A stretch of DNA of 64,000 nt, taken from NCBI GenBank assembly GCA_016879935.1, contig JAACJQ010000258.1:1-64000 (forward strand), read 5' to 3'. Positions 44,354 through 53,404 of the stretch are shown here, piece by piece. The stretch comes from Archangiaceae bacterium (lineage in GTDB: Bacteria; Myxococcota; Myxococcia; Myxococcales; Myxococcaceae). The stretch's first letter is position 1. Each line of letters starts with the position of its first letter. A program made the translations under genes and the position numbers. The notes beneath the pieces are model-generated. The model did not search any database and had not been told where the DNA came from. It saw only the letters and a program-made list of their open reading frames with translations.

Positions 44354-45148
44354 TCAGGGCAGCGGCAGCTCGTCGCGGTTGAGCACCTGCGAGAGCCGCA
44401 GGGAGATCGACTGGGCGACCTCTCCGATGAGGGAGTCGACGTCGCTGCGGCCGAGGCGGGTCTCTTCTTCGAGGCGCGCGCGCATCGCGGCCATGATCTT
44501 CGCCTGGGCCGACTCGATCCACCGTTGGGCGGTGGTGCGGTGCACCTGGAACATGCGGCCGAGCTCTTCGGTCGAGACGCCGTCGACGAAGCGCATGCGG
44601 AGCAGCGTGCGCTCCTTCGCCTCCAGCACGCCCAGCGCGTCACGAAGTGCCAGCGACACCAGGCGTGTGTCCATCGTCGAGCGGGCCTGCGACTCAGGCG
44701 TGCGGCCCTGCGCGGTGAGGTGGGTGAGCTCTTGAATGTCTTCGGTCGGCGCCTGGCCCATGCCACGCGTGGCCTGCAGCAGCTCGAGCTTCGTCGCCGT
44801 CCACAGCCAGCTCTTGAGCTTGCCGCGTCCGTCGTACGTCGACAGGCGCGCCTCTTTGTTCTTCGGCGCGACAAGCAGCCGGGTGCGAACGCGCTGCGCG
44901 AGCTCGGAGGCCTCGATGGCGCGGCCCGCCGCTCGCCGCGAGAGACCTTCGATCAGCTCGTCGATCTCCATCAGGGCGACGGCATTGCCCTGGAGCACCG
45001 CCCAGACGAGCGTGAGATCGGCGGGAATTACCGCGATCGCACCGTTCTTCGAGCGCGAGTCGACCCACTTCAGGCACGCGGCCCTGGCCGCCGGAGCCGT
45101 CACTCCAAAGTCTGCGAGCCGTTGATCGACGAGGTCGCCAAAGTTCAC
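44354..45148 (-). CDS. RNA polymerase sigma-70 family factor, ECF-like
   Basis: 264 residues. The first 100 residues form a helical N-terminal region that includes sigma2-like helices (RRAAGRAIEASELAQRVRTR, KSWLWTATKLELLQATRG). The C-terminal helix-turn-helix reads LEAKERTLLRMRFVDGVSTE then ELGRMFQVHRTTAQRWI, a sigma4-type promoter-binding element. The protein is longer at the N-terminus than ordinary ECF factors. Its gene faces the zinc-finger kinase, a likely regulator. The target promoter is unknown. Confidence 0.85.
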   Translation of the reverse strand: MNFGDLVDQRLADFGVTAPAARAACLKWVDSRSKNGAIAVIPADLTLVWAVLQGNAVALMEIDELIEGLSRRAAGRAIEASELAQRVRTRLLVAPKNKEARLSTYDGRGKLKSWLWTATKLELLQATRGMGQAPTEDIQELTHLTAQGRTPESQARSTMDTRLVSLALRDALGVLEAKERTLLRMRFVDGVSTEELGRMFQVHRTTAQRWIESAQAKIMAAMRARLEEETRLGRSDVDSLIGEVAQSISLRLSQVLNRDELPLP

Positions 45149-45212
45149 GCCTCATTCCTACCACGGGTTTTGTCCGTCACCCGTTCGTGACCTTGGGTAC
45201 CCTTGGCGCCCG

Positions 45213-46748
45213 ATGCTCTTTTTCGAGACCCTGGCCAACGAAGCGCTCGAGGCCCGCACGCTGTGGATTCTGGGCGGCCTGCTGTTCGCCGTGCCGTTGG
45301 TGCGGCGCCTGGGCCACGATCAGCCTCGCCTGAAGGCCATCATCGTCTTCGCGTTCCTGCACGTGATCTCGTTGCTCGTCTCGGCGGGCTTCGAGGCAGC
45401 CGGCAGCACGTTCGACAACTTCTTCCGCACGCCATGCTGGGTGTTCGGCGGCGTGTCGTTCGTCGGAGCCATGGCGACGCTGCTCTTCACGGTGGTGCTG
45501 CCGCGCGTGAAGCTGGCGGTGCCGCAGATCGTGCAAGACGTGTCGGTCGCGCTGCTGTCGATCATCGCCGCGGTCACCGTGGCGGGCCGTGCGGGCGTGA
45601 ACTTGTCGGGCCTGATCGCCACGAGCGCGGTGCTGACGGCGGTGCTCGGCTTCTCGCTGCAGGACACGATCGCGAACATCGCGGGCGGGCTCGGGCTGCA
45701 GACGGACAACTCCATCGAGGTCGGCGACTGGATTCGCATCGGCACACAGCCCACCGACATCAACGGGCGGGTGGTGCGCATTCGCTGGCGCTACACGGCC
45801 ATCGAGACGCGCAACTGGGAGACGGTGCTGGTGCCCAACCGTGTGCTGATGAACTCGTCGGTGATGGTGCTCGGGCGGCGCGGTGGCCAGCCTCAGCAGT
45901 GGCGGCGCTGGGTGTACTTCCACGTCGACTTCCGCTTCCAACCTGGCGACGTGATCGACGTCGTTCAGTCGGCGGTACGGGGCGCGAAGATCGAGCGGCT
46001 CGCGAAGGACCCGCAGGCCAACTGCGTGATGATGGACATGGCCGAGTCGTACGGGCGCTACGCCGTGCGCTACTGGCTCACCGATCTCGCCGCAGACGAC
46101 CCGACCGACAGCGAGGTGCGGCAGGTGATCTTCTTCGCGCTCGAGCGGGCGGGCATGAAGCCCGCGCTCCCGGCGCACGCGGTGTTCCTCACGCAGGAGA
46201 CCGAAGATCGTCAGGCCATCAAGACGCAGAAGCAGCTCGCGCGACGCCGCCGGGTGCTCGAGGTCATGCCGCTGTTCGCGCCGCTGTCGGACGAAGAGAA
46301 GCAGGAGCTCGCGCGCGGCATGAAGTACGCGCCGTTCGCGCGCGGTGAGGTGATGACGCGGCAAGGCTCCGAAGCCCACTGGCTGTACCTGCTGGAAGAA
46401 GGCCGGGCGAGCGTGAAGGTCAGCGACGGCGTCACGGAGCGCGAGGTGGCGAAGCTGTCTGACGGTTCGTTCTTCGGCGAGATGTCGCTGCTGACGGGAG
46501 AGCCGCGCTCGGCCACGGTGATCGCTGAGTCCGAGGTCGAGTGCTTCAGGCTCGACAAGGTGACGTTCCAGCGGGTGATCGAGAAGCGCCCCGAGCTGAT
46601 GGAGCAGGTGGCCACGCTGCTCGCCAAACGCCGGGTCGAGCTGCAGGCCGCGCGTGAAGGGCTCGATGCCGACACCGCGAAGGCGCGGCAGCGCTCCGAC
46701 GAGGTCGATCTGCTCGAGCGAATGAAGCGCTTCTTCGGGCTGAACTGA
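45213..46748 (+). CDS. MscS-family channel with C-terminal cyclic-nucleotide-binding domain
   Basis: 511 residues. Four transmembrane segments in the first 150 residues lead to the MscS pore helix and beta domain (GLIATSAVLTAVLGFSLQDT, IANIAGGLGLQTDNSIEVGD). After the MscS C-terminal fold, residues about 350-480 are a cAMP/cGMP-type binding domain with the phosphate cassette FFGEMSLLTGEPRSATV. It may be a ligand-gated channel rather than a purely mechanosensitive one. A coiled C-terminus follows. It ends exactly one base before the convergent potassium-channel gene. Confidence 0.92.
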   Translation: MLFFETLANEALEARTLWILGGLLFAVPLVRRLGHDQPRLKAIIVFAFLHVISLLVSAGFEAAGSTFDNFFRTPCWVFGGVSFVGAMATLLFTVVLPRVKLAVPQIVQDVSVALLSIIAAVTVAGRAGVNLSGLIATSAVLTAVLGFSLQDTIANIAGGLGLQTDNSIEVGDWIRIGTQPTDINGRVVRIRWRYTAIETRNWETVLVPNRVLMNSSVMVLGRRGGQPQQWRRWVYFHVDFRFQPGDVIDVVQSAVRGAKIERLAKDPQANCVMMDMAESYGRYAVRYWLTDLAADDPTDSEVRQVIFFALERAGMKPALPAHAVFLTQETEDRQAIKTQKQLARRRRVLEVMPLFAPLSDEEKQELARGMKYAPFARGEVMTRQGSEAHWLYLLEEGRASVKVSDGVTEREVAKLSDGSFFGEMSLLTGEPRSATVIAESEVECFRLDKVTFQRVIEKRPELMEQVATLLAKRRVELQAAREGLDADTAKARQRSDEVDLLERMKRFFGLN

Positions 46749-47795
46749 TCACGCGCCCAGCAGCTGCTCGACGGTCTTGAGCTGGTCGGCCGTGCCCAGC
46801 ACGAGCAGGTGATCGCCAGCGGCGAGCTGGAAGTCACCGCGCGGGTTGGCGGTGGGCTCTCCATCACGCACGACCGCGAGCACGGTGGCGCCCGACTTCG
46901 CGCCGACCTGCAGGCCTTCGATCGTCTTGCCCGCCGCGCCGCCCTGCCCCACCACCACGTCGTCGATGTTGAGCGTCTTGTTGCCGCTGGTGAGCGCCGT
47001 CTCGAGGAAGTCGACCACGCGCGGGCTGAGCATGACGTGCGCGAGGCGACGGCCTCCGATGGCGTAGGGGCTGATCGCGCGATCGGCGCCAGCGCGAATG
47101 AGCTTCGGCACCGAGGCGTCGTCGACGGCGCGGCTCACGATGAAGATGTCGCTGTTGAGCAGCCGCGCCGAGAGGATCACGTAGAGGTTCGTCGCGTCGC
47201 TCGAGGTGGTGACGATGAGACCCTTCGCGCGCTCGAGCCCCGCCGAGAGCAGCGTCGCGTCTTCGGTCGCGTCGCCCTGAATGAAGGGGCACTTGAGCTG
47301 CGTGCAGAACGACTCGATGCCCGGTGAGGGGTCGATGACGACGAAGGCGGCGCCCGACGCAGCGAGCTCGGCGGCCGCCTCACGCCCGACGCGCCCGATC
47401 CCCGCGAGAATGTAGTGACCGCTCAGCGTGTCGATCGTCTTCTGCATCTTGCGTCTCCGTCGCGCCGAGCGAACCTGCTCGCTCGCCGCGTAATCGAGCA
47501 ACACCGTGAAGGAGTAGAACAGGCTGCCGATGCCACTGCCCGCGATGAGCATCGTGAGCAGCCGGCCCGCCGTGTCGAGCTTGTGCACCTCACCGAAGCC
47601 GATGGTGGTGATGGTGGTGACGGTCATGAAGAGCGCGTCGAGCCAGGTGCCGCCGATGTCGCTCCAGATGATCTTGAAGCCGACGGTGCCGAGCAGGTTC
47701 GTCATCAGCAGCAGCACGATGGGAACACGCAGCCGCTCGATCAGGTGTCTGCGATCGGAGTTGATCAGCGGGTCTGCCACGGTACCCCGATGCAA
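46749..47795 (-). CDS. Potassium channel with RCK (TrkA-N/TrkA-C) domains
   Basis: 348 residues. Two membrane helices flank the selectivity filter TTITTIGFGEV (about 61-71). The RCK N-domain has the nucleotide-binding loop LAGIGRVGREAAAELAASGA and FIQGDATEDATLL; the C-terminal TrkA-C domain ends the protein (AGDHLLVLGTADQLKTVEQL). The protein probably tetramerises and gates potassium flow in response to a ligand. The stop abuts that of the MscS-type gene, so the two converge without a gap. Confidence 0.93.
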   Translation of the reverse strand: MHRGTVADPLINSDRRHLIERLRVPIVLLLMTNLLGTVGFKIIWSDIGGTWLDALFMTVTTITTIGFGEVHKLDTAGRLLTMLIAGSGIGSLFYSFTVLLDYAASEQVRSARRRRKMQKTIDTLSGHYILAGIGRVGREAAAELAASGAAFVVIDPSPGIESFCTQLKCPFIQGDATEDATLLSAGLERAKGLIVTTSSDATNLYVILSARLLNSDIFIVSRAVDDASVPKLIRAGADRAISPYAIGGRRLAHVMLSPRVVDFLETALTSGNKTLNIDDVVVGQGGAAGKTIEGLQVGAKSGATVLAVVRDGEPTANPRGDFQLAAGDHLLVLGTADQLKTVEQLLGA

Positions 47796-47860
47796 GAGCA
47801 GGAACGGGGCGACCGCAAAGATCTGGCCTGCCGCCGCGCCTTCGTGCTTCGAGCGGCCAT

Positions 47861-48676
47861 GTGACGGGCATCATCAGACAGCCGCGCCGACCCGAAGGCT
47901 GGGAGCCACCTGGCCCGAAGCCCGTCGGCCGACCCGACCTGCTGCCGAGAGACGACGAAGATCTCTGCTACCTCTCGGGCGAGTGACGGCTGTTTCAGAA
48001 GCTCGACGACCACCGCTGGAGCCTCGACGACCTCGTCACCGCCCACCTCGCCACCTCGGAGCTGCCCAGCGGCGCGGCGCTCGATCTCGGGTGCGGGCTC
48101 GGCAGCGTGTTGTTGATGGTCGCCTGGCGCGGGCCGTCGCTCGACGTGACCGGCGTCGAAGCGCAGCCCGAACGCGCGGAGATGGCACGGCGTTCGATCG
48201 CCTGGAACGGCGTGGACGATCGCTGCCGCGTGCTCGACGGTGATCTGCGCGAGCTCGACCTCGGCCAGCGCTTCTCGCTCGTGACAGGAACCCCTCCCTA
48301 TTTTCCCGCGGGCACGGGCACCGAAGCAGAAGCCGAGCATGTCGCGGCGTGCCGCTTCGAACACCGCGGTGGCGTCGAGGTGTATCTCGCAGCGGCCGAG
48401 CGGCACCTGCTGCCCGGTGGGCGTTTCGTGATGTGCGCTGCGACGCTCGAAGACGAGCGGGTGCTGTCCGCGAAGACGGCGCTTTACCCGCGCGTGGTGC
48501 GCCACATCATTCCGCGCGAAGGCAAAGCGCCGCTCGTGACCGTGTTCTGCTTCACCTGGGAGTCAGGCTCGACGCTTCGTGACTCGCTCACCGTTCGCGA
48601 CGCGAAGGGCCAGTGGACGCAGGAGTTCTCGAACGTTCGGCGCGACATGGGTCTGCCGCCCACCCCACCGCGCTGA
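47861..48676 (+). pseudogene. tRNA1(Val) A37 N6-methyltransferase-like gene with in-frame TGA
   Basis: From GTG 47861 the frame reads MTGIIRQPRRPEGW, later DLCYLSGE, then TGA at 47984-47986 (codon 42), then RLFQKLDDHRWSLDDLVTAH and the full methyltransferase. SAM motif I is LDLGCGLGS; motif IV is TGTPPYF, followed by LLPGGRFVM. In this family the TGA position is normally aromatic, usually Trp (LSGxWRxFQ), so TGG to TGA is the simplest reading. Either a nonsense mutation or an error; a shorter product from internal starts (for example GTG 48107) would lack the N-terminus. The family modifies tRNA or related RNA. Confidence 0.75.
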
Positions 48677-48721
48677 CGTGCCCTCGGGCTTTTCGCACCC
48701 TCGAAGGGTAGAACGAGGGCC

Positions 48722-49588
48722 GTGGCTGACCAGACGATCCTCGACGGGAAGTACCGGCTGATCCGGCCCGCTGGAACGGGCGGCACGGCGCGCGTCTACC
48801 TCGCTGAAGACACGGGCTCGGGTCAGCTGGTCGCCGTGAAGGTGCTGCGGCGCGAGCTGCTCGCCGATCACGACATGAAGGCGCGCTTCTCGCGTGAGGC
48901 GTCGCTGCTCTGGCAGATCGAACACCCCGGCATCGTGAAGCTGATCAAGTTCGAGGAGCGCGCGGCCGAGGGCCTGCTGCTGGTGCTGGAGTGGATCGAC
49001 GGCGTGCGGCTCGATCAGCTCTGCATCAAGGATCACCCCGACGGGCCCACCTCGGTCGAACTCTTCGCGCAGCTCGCCTCGGCGCTCGGGGCGATTCATC
49101 AGAACGGCATCGCCCATCGCGACGTGAAGCCCGAGAACGCGATGGTGATCGGCTGGCCCGACACGCCGTCGATCAAGCTGCTCGACTTCGGCATCGCGCG
49201 CTTCACCGACCCGAAAGAGGCGGCGCTGATGTTCCAGACGAACATCAATCAGGTGGGCGGCACACCGGCCTACGTGTCTCCCGAGCAGGCCATGGGCAAG
49301 CCGGTGACCGCAGCCTCGGACGTCTACAGTCTGGGCGTCGTCGGCTACCAGCTGCTGGCGGGCAAGCTGCCGTTTGCGGGAAAGCACTTCGACCTGCTCT
49401 CGGCGCACCTCAACGACACGCCACCGCCGATCGTCCCGAGAGATCCCGCGCTCAAGGGACACCCGGCCATCGACGTGGTGATGCTCTGTCTGGCGAAGAA
49501 GCCAGAGGCGCGGCCGGCGAACGGTGCCGAGGTCGAAAAGCTGCTTCGGGCCCCGAAGAAGAAGGGGCTGTGGCCGTTTGGGCGCTGA
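48722..49588 (+). CDS. Ser/Thr protein kinase, soluble
   Basis: 288 residues, GTG start. It is nearly only a Hanks kinase domain: GTGGTARVYLAED, AVKVLR, catalytic HRDVKPENA, DFGIARFTD, AYVSPEQA. The C-terminus ends in KKKGLWPFGR, and no membrane segment is present. It overlaps the following monooxygenase gene by about 11 bp if that starts at TTG 49578, so the kinase may be co-transcribed with the oxidation operon. Confidence 0.92.
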   Translation: MADQTILDGKYRLIRPAGTGGTARVYLAEDTGSGQLVAVKVLRRELLADHDMKARFSREASLLWQIEHPGIVKLIKFEERAAEGLLLVLEWIDGVRLDQLCIKDHPDGPTSVELFAQLASALGAIHQNGIAHRDVKPENAMVIGWPDTPSIKLLDFGIARFTDPKEAALMFQTNINQVGGTPAYVSPEQAMGKPVTAASDVYSLGVVGYQLLAGKLPFAGKHFDLLSAHLNDTPPPIVPRDPALKGHPAIDVVMLCLAKKPEARPANGAEVEKLLRAPKKKGLWPFGR

Positions 49589-51032
49589 AGTCGAGGTGCT
49601 CATCATCGGCAGTGGCTTTGCCGGTCTCGGAGCCGGAGCGCAGCTCGCGATGCGCGGCGAGAAGTCGTTCCTCATTCTCGAGCAGGCCGATCGAGTCGGC
49701 GGCGTGTGGCGCGAGAACACGTACCCGGGCTGTGCGTGCGACGTACGCGTGCACCTGTACTCGTTCTCGTTCTTCCCCAACCCTGACTGGAGCCACGACT
49801 ACGCCCGCCAGCCCGAGCTGCTCGACTACCTGGAGCGCGCGGCGACGCACTTCGGGCTGCGGCCACACCTGCGCTTCGGGCATCGCGTCGTCGAAGCCGT
49901 GTGGAACGGCGCGCGGTGGATCGTGCGCTGCGAGAACGACGCGACGTTCTCGGCACGCTTTCTCATCGCGGGCATCGGCGGCCTCAGCCGCCCTGCTCTG
50001 CCATCGCTCCCCGGCCTCGAGCGCTTCTCGGGGAAGATCTTTCACTCGGCGCAGTGGGATCATTCGGTCGATCTCTCGGGCAAACGCGTCGGCGTCATCG
50101 GCACCGGCGCGAGCGCGATTCAGTTCGTTCCGAAGATCGTCGACGAGGCGCGACAGGTGACGGTGTTCCAGCGCACGCCTCCGTGGGTTCTGCCGCGTGG
50201 CGATCAGCCGATTCCGACGTGGCGGCGATCGCTCTTCCGCCTGCTGCCGTTCGTGCAGTGGTTGCTGCGGACGGCGCTGTATTGGCAACACGAGCTGCGC
50301 TTGCCCGCGTTCAGCGGCGCGACGTGGCTGATGACGGTCGCGCGAAGGCTCGCGACGCGACACCTCGAGAACCAGATCGCCGACCCGGCGCTGCGCGCGA
50401 AGCTCACGCCCGACTACACGATGGGCTGCAAGCGCGTGCTCGTCTCCGATGACTTCTACCCGGCGCTCACGAGGCCGAACTGCGAGGTCGTGACGGAGTC
50501 GATCGCCGAGGTGACGTCCACCGGCGTGAAGGCTGGCGCGCAGCACGATTGTGACGTGTTGATCTTCGGCACCGGCTTCAGCGTGAGCGACGTCATCGGC
50601 CCCTTGCGCATCGTGGGGCGCGACGGCGTCTCCTTGAACGACGCGTGGAAACACGGCGCGAAGGCCTGGTACGGCACGGCGGTTCACGGCTTCCCCAACC
50701 TCTTCCTCATGACGGGACCGAACACGGGGCTTGGGCACTCCTCGATGGTCTTCATGATCGAGGCCCAGCTCGCGTTCGTGATGAAGACGGTCGAGATCGT
50801 GCAGAACACGCGCGCGCGCTGGTGGCAGGTTCGCAGCGACGCTGAAGCGGGGTTCAACGCCGCGATTCAAAAACGCCTGCAACGAACGGTGTGGCTCAGC
50901 GGGTGCCGAAGCTGGTACCTCGACGAGCACGGCCAGAACGTCACGCTGTGGCCGGGCTTCACCTTCACCTTCCGCGCGGGGCTCTCGCGCTTCGACAAAC
51001 GCCTGCATCACCTCGAGGGAGTCTCCACATGA
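49578..51032 (+). CDS. FAD-dependent Baeyer-Villiger-type monooxygenase
   Basis: 484 residues from TTG 49578 (GTG 49596 also possible). FAD site VLIIGSGFAGLGAGAQL, an ENTYPGCACDV stretch, the Baeyer-Villiger fingerprint FSGKIFHSAQWDH near residue 150, and NADPH site VGVIGTGASAIQFVP. These enzymes use NADPH and oxygen to convert ketones to esters or lactones, or oxidise related groups. The genes downstream (SDR and SMP-30-like) overlap by 4 bp each, so a small oxidation pathway is likely; the substrate is unknown. Confidence 0.92.
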   Translation: MGAEVEVLIIGSGFAGLGAGAQLAMRGEKSFLILEQADRVGGVWRENTYPGCACDVRVHLYSFSFFPNPDWSHDYARQPELLDYLERAATHFGLRPHLRFGHRVVEAVWNGARWIVRCENDATFSARFLIAGIGGLSRPALPSLPGLERFSGKIFHSAQWDHSVDLSGKRVGVIGTGASAIQFVPKIVDEARQVTVFQRTPPWVLPRGDQPIPTWRRSLFRLLPFVQWLLRTALYWQHELRLPAFSGATWLMTVARRLATRHLENQIADPALRAKLTPDYTMGCKRVLVSDDFYPALTRPNCEVVTESIAEVTSTGVKAGAQHDCDVLIFGTGFSVSDVIGPLRIVGRDGVSLNDAWKHGAKAWYGTAVHGFPNLFLMTGPNTGLGHSSMVFMIEAQLAFVMKTVEIVQNTRARWWQVRSDAEAGFNAAIQKRLQRTVWLSGCRSWYLDEHGQNVTLWPGFTFTFRAGLSRFDKRLHHLEGVST

Positions 51033-51868
51033 AGGCAGGACAGGTCGCAGTCATCACGGGCGCAGGGTCGGGCATCGGCCGGGCGCTCGCGAAGAAGCTC
51101 GACTCGCAGGGGCTGTCGCTGGTGATCGCCGACGTCAACGCGCAGGGCCTCGACGAGACCGCCGCCCTGCTCTCGAAGAAGCCGACGATCGAGCTCGTCG
51201 ACGTCTCGAAGCGCGATCAGGTCGAGGCCATGGCCGCACGCGCCCAGCAGCAGCACGGCCACGTCGATCTCGTCATCAACAACGCCGGCGTCACCGTTCA
51301 CGACACGGTCGCCGAGGTCTCGTACGAAGACTTCGAGTGGGTGATGAACATCAACTTCTGGGGCGTGGTGTACGGAACCAAGGCGTTCCTGCCGGCCATG
51401 CTGCGGCAGCGCTCCGGCGTCATCGCGAACGTCTCGAGCGTCTTCGGCATCGTCGGGTGGCCGCTGCAGAGCGTCTACAACTCGTCGAAGTTCGCGGTGC
51501 GAGGTTTCACCGAGACGTTGTGGCGTGAGCTCAAGGGTACTGGCGTGAGCGCCGTCTCGATTCACCCCGGCGGCATCAAGACGAACATCGTGCGGTCGAT
51601 GCGGTTTCGTCGCGGTGCCTCACCGCAGGCCAATCACGCGCTCATGACGCGAATCTTCGACAAGATGGCTGCGACGACGGCCGAAGACTGCGCCGAGACG
51701 ATCGTTCGCGGCATCGACAAGGGCGACAAGCGCGTGCTGATCGGGAAGGACGCGATCATGCTCGATCGCCTGCAGCGCACCTCGCCCACCGGCTACCCCT
51801 CGGTGCTGGAGTTCTTCGAGCAGCGGCAAGAGGCGAAGCGCGCCAAACGCCGGAGCGCCCAGTCGTGA
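51029..51868 (+). CDS. Short-chain dehydrogenase/reductase
   Basis: 279 residues. Rossmann motif VITGAGSGIGRALAKKL, DVxxR-type contact ELVDVSKRD, NNAGVTVHDT, catalytic Ser in IANVSSVFG, YNSSK and SIHPGGIKTNIV. It uses NAD(P)H to oxidise or reduce an alcohol or ketone. The ATG overlaps the monooxygenase stop (ATGA), and the next gene overlaps too, so its product probably acts before or after the monooxygenase. Confidence 0.93.
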   Translation: MKAGQVAVITGAGSGIGRALAKKLDSQGLSLVIADVNAQGLDETAALLSKKPTIELVDVSKRDQVEAMAARAQQQHGHVDLVINNAGVTVHDTVAEVSYEDFEWVMNINFWGVVYGTKAFLPAMLRQRSGVIANVSSVFGIVGWPLQSVYNSSKFAVRGFTETLWRELKGTGVSAVSIHPGGIKTNIVRSMRFRRGASPQANHALMTRIFDKMAATTAEDCAETIVRGIDKGDKRVLIGKDAIMLDRLQRTSPTGYPSVLEFFEQRQEAKRAKRRSAQS

Positions 51869-52962
51869 AGCGGCGAGTGCTGCTCTTCGTGGTGACGTTG
51901 CCGGTCGCGTTGATCGGCTGGCTCGCGACGATGCCCGCGGTGATCGAGCCCGCCGAGTGGGATCCGCCTCCGCCGATGCCGATGGAAGGCGCCTATGCGC
52001 TCAACGAACGGCTCAAGCCCGTCGAGTGGTGGGCGAAGCAGCTGGTCGGGCCCGAGGCGGTCTTCATCGACGCCGATGGCACCGTCGTCACGGGACTCAA
52101 AGACGGCCGCATCGTTCGGCTCAAGCCAGGAGTCGACGAGCCGACGGTGATCGCCGACACCCACGGCCGGCCGCTCGCCCTCGCCCGGCACCCCGACGGG
52201 CGCATTCTGATCTGCGACGCCTTTCGCGGGCTGCTCGCGTTGGACACATCGGGCGTGATCGAAGTGCTCGCCTCGGAGCATGGCGGCATTCCGTTTCGCT
52301 TCACCGACGATCTCGACGTCACCGCGAGCGGCCTCGTCTATTTCACCGATGCCTCGGCCCGGCAGTCGATCGACAAGTTCACCGAAGACCTGATCGAACA
52401 TCAGACGACGGGGCGTGTGCTGATGTGGGATCCCGCGACGCGCCTGACGACGCTGGTGGCCGAAGGGTTCAACTTCGCCAACGGCCTCGCGTTGTCGCCT
52501 GACGAATCGTTCCTGGTAGTGGCCGAAACTGGCGCTTACCGCCTCTGGCGCATCTGGCTGACGGGGCCGAAGAAGGGCACGAAGGAGCCGTTCGGCGCTC
52601 CCCTGCCCGGCTTCCCCGACAACGTGCGGCTGTCGAAGGCGCGCAAGGTGTTCTGGGTCGCGATCGGGTCTCCGCGTCACGCCTTGATGGACGCGCTGGC
52701 CCACGCTCCGGCCATTCGCTCGCTCGTCGCCAAGCTCCCGAAGAGCGTTCAGCCGAAGCCGACACGGCACGCGTTCGTCGCGGCGTACGATCTCGACGGC
52801 AACGTCGTGGAGTCGCTCCAGTACAAACACCCCGAGAGCTACTCGCCCATCGCCAGCGCCATCGAGCACGACGGGTTTCTCTACCTCGGCAGCTTCGCCC
52901 GTGAAGGCGTGGCCCGCGTGAAGCTCGACCCGATTCCTGCGGCGCCCTCGAAGCCGGAGTAG
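51865..52962 (+). CDS. SMP-30/gluconolactonase/strictosidine-synthase-like protein
   Basis: 365 residues, GTG start overlapping the SDR stop (GTGA). An N-terminal membrane helix (VLLFVVTLPVALIGWLATMP) anchors a six-bladed propeller. Repeated motifs: DADGTVVTGLKDGRIVRL, HPDGRILICDAFRGL, VYFTDAS, NGLALSPDESFLVVAETG, and FVAAYDLDGNVV. Many relatives are calcium-dependent lactonases, which fits a product of the monooxygenase (a lactone), but relatives also have other activities. It is the last of three coupled genes. Confidence 0.88.
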   Translation: MKRRVLLFVVTLPVALIGWLATMPAVIEPAEWDPPPPMPMEGAYALNERLKPVEWWAKQLVGPEAVFIDADGTVVTGLKDGRIVRLKPGVDEPTVIADTHGRPLALARHPDGRILICDAFRGLLALDTSGVIEVLASEHGGIPFRFTDDLDVTASGLVYFTDASARQSIDKFTEDLIEHQTTGRVLMWDPATRLTTLVAEGFNFANGLALSPDESFLVVAETGAYRLWRIWLTGPKKGTKEPFGAPLPGFPDNVRLSKARKVFWVAIGSPRHALMDALAHAPAIRSLVAKLPKSVQPKPTRHAFVAAYDLDGNVVESLQYKHPESYSPIASAIEHDGFLYLGSFAREGVARVKLDPIPAAPSKPE

Positions 52963-52972
52963 CCTTCGTCTC

Positions 52973-53404
52973 GTGCTCGCGCTCGCGCTCGGCTTCGTCC
53001 TCGCTCAGGGAACCACCCATGTGGCGGTGCTCGACGTCTCGGCGCCAGACGCGGTCTACGAAGACGTCTCACGTGCCCTCGCCGAACAGGTCACGCTCGA
53101 GCTGCTGAAGAAGGGCTTTCTCTCGAAGCGTGTCGACGAGTCCGAGCTGCCGGTGCAGGGCTGTCGCATCGGCCCGTGTCTGGGAGAGGTCGCGAAGTCG
53201 CAGAGCGCCGACGTGCTCCTGCTGCTCGACGCCACCGAAGGCGAGAAGGGCAAAGTCGACGTCTCCCTGAGCGCGATGCGCGGGCGTGACGGGCTGCCGC
53301 TGTCGGTCGGGAAGTGGTCGACGACCGCTGAAGGAAAGCCCAACAAGCAGCTCTCGAAGTTCATCACCGCGATGCAGAAGGCCGTCGCGAAGCACCTGCG
53401 ATGA
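52973..53404 (+). CDS. Exported hypothetical protein
   Basis: 143 residues, GTG start. A signal peptide (MLALALGFVLAQG) precedes an alpha/beta domain that resembles bacterial CsgG/TolB-like receptor folds (THVAVLDVSAP, LAEQVTLELLKKGFLSKRV, KSQSADVLLLLDATEG), so it may sense or assemble surface factors; this is weak inference. Two Cys (QGCRIGPC) are close together. The stop overlaps the following gene (ATGA). Confidence 0.65.
   Translation: MLALALGFVLAQGTTHVAVLDVSAPDAVYEDVSRALAEQVTLELLKKGFLSKRVDESELPVQGCRIGPCLGEVAKSQSADVLLLLDATEGEKGKVDVSLSAMRGRDGLPLSVGKWSTTAEGKPNKQLSKFITAMQKAVAKHLR

Noticed and set aside
47984-48030. Selenocysteine reading of the methyltransferase TGA
   Set aside because: The residue position is aromatic (Trp-like), not Cys, and the only foldable stem downstream is a loose 4-bp pairing with a 14-nt loop. 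A nonsense or base error fits better.
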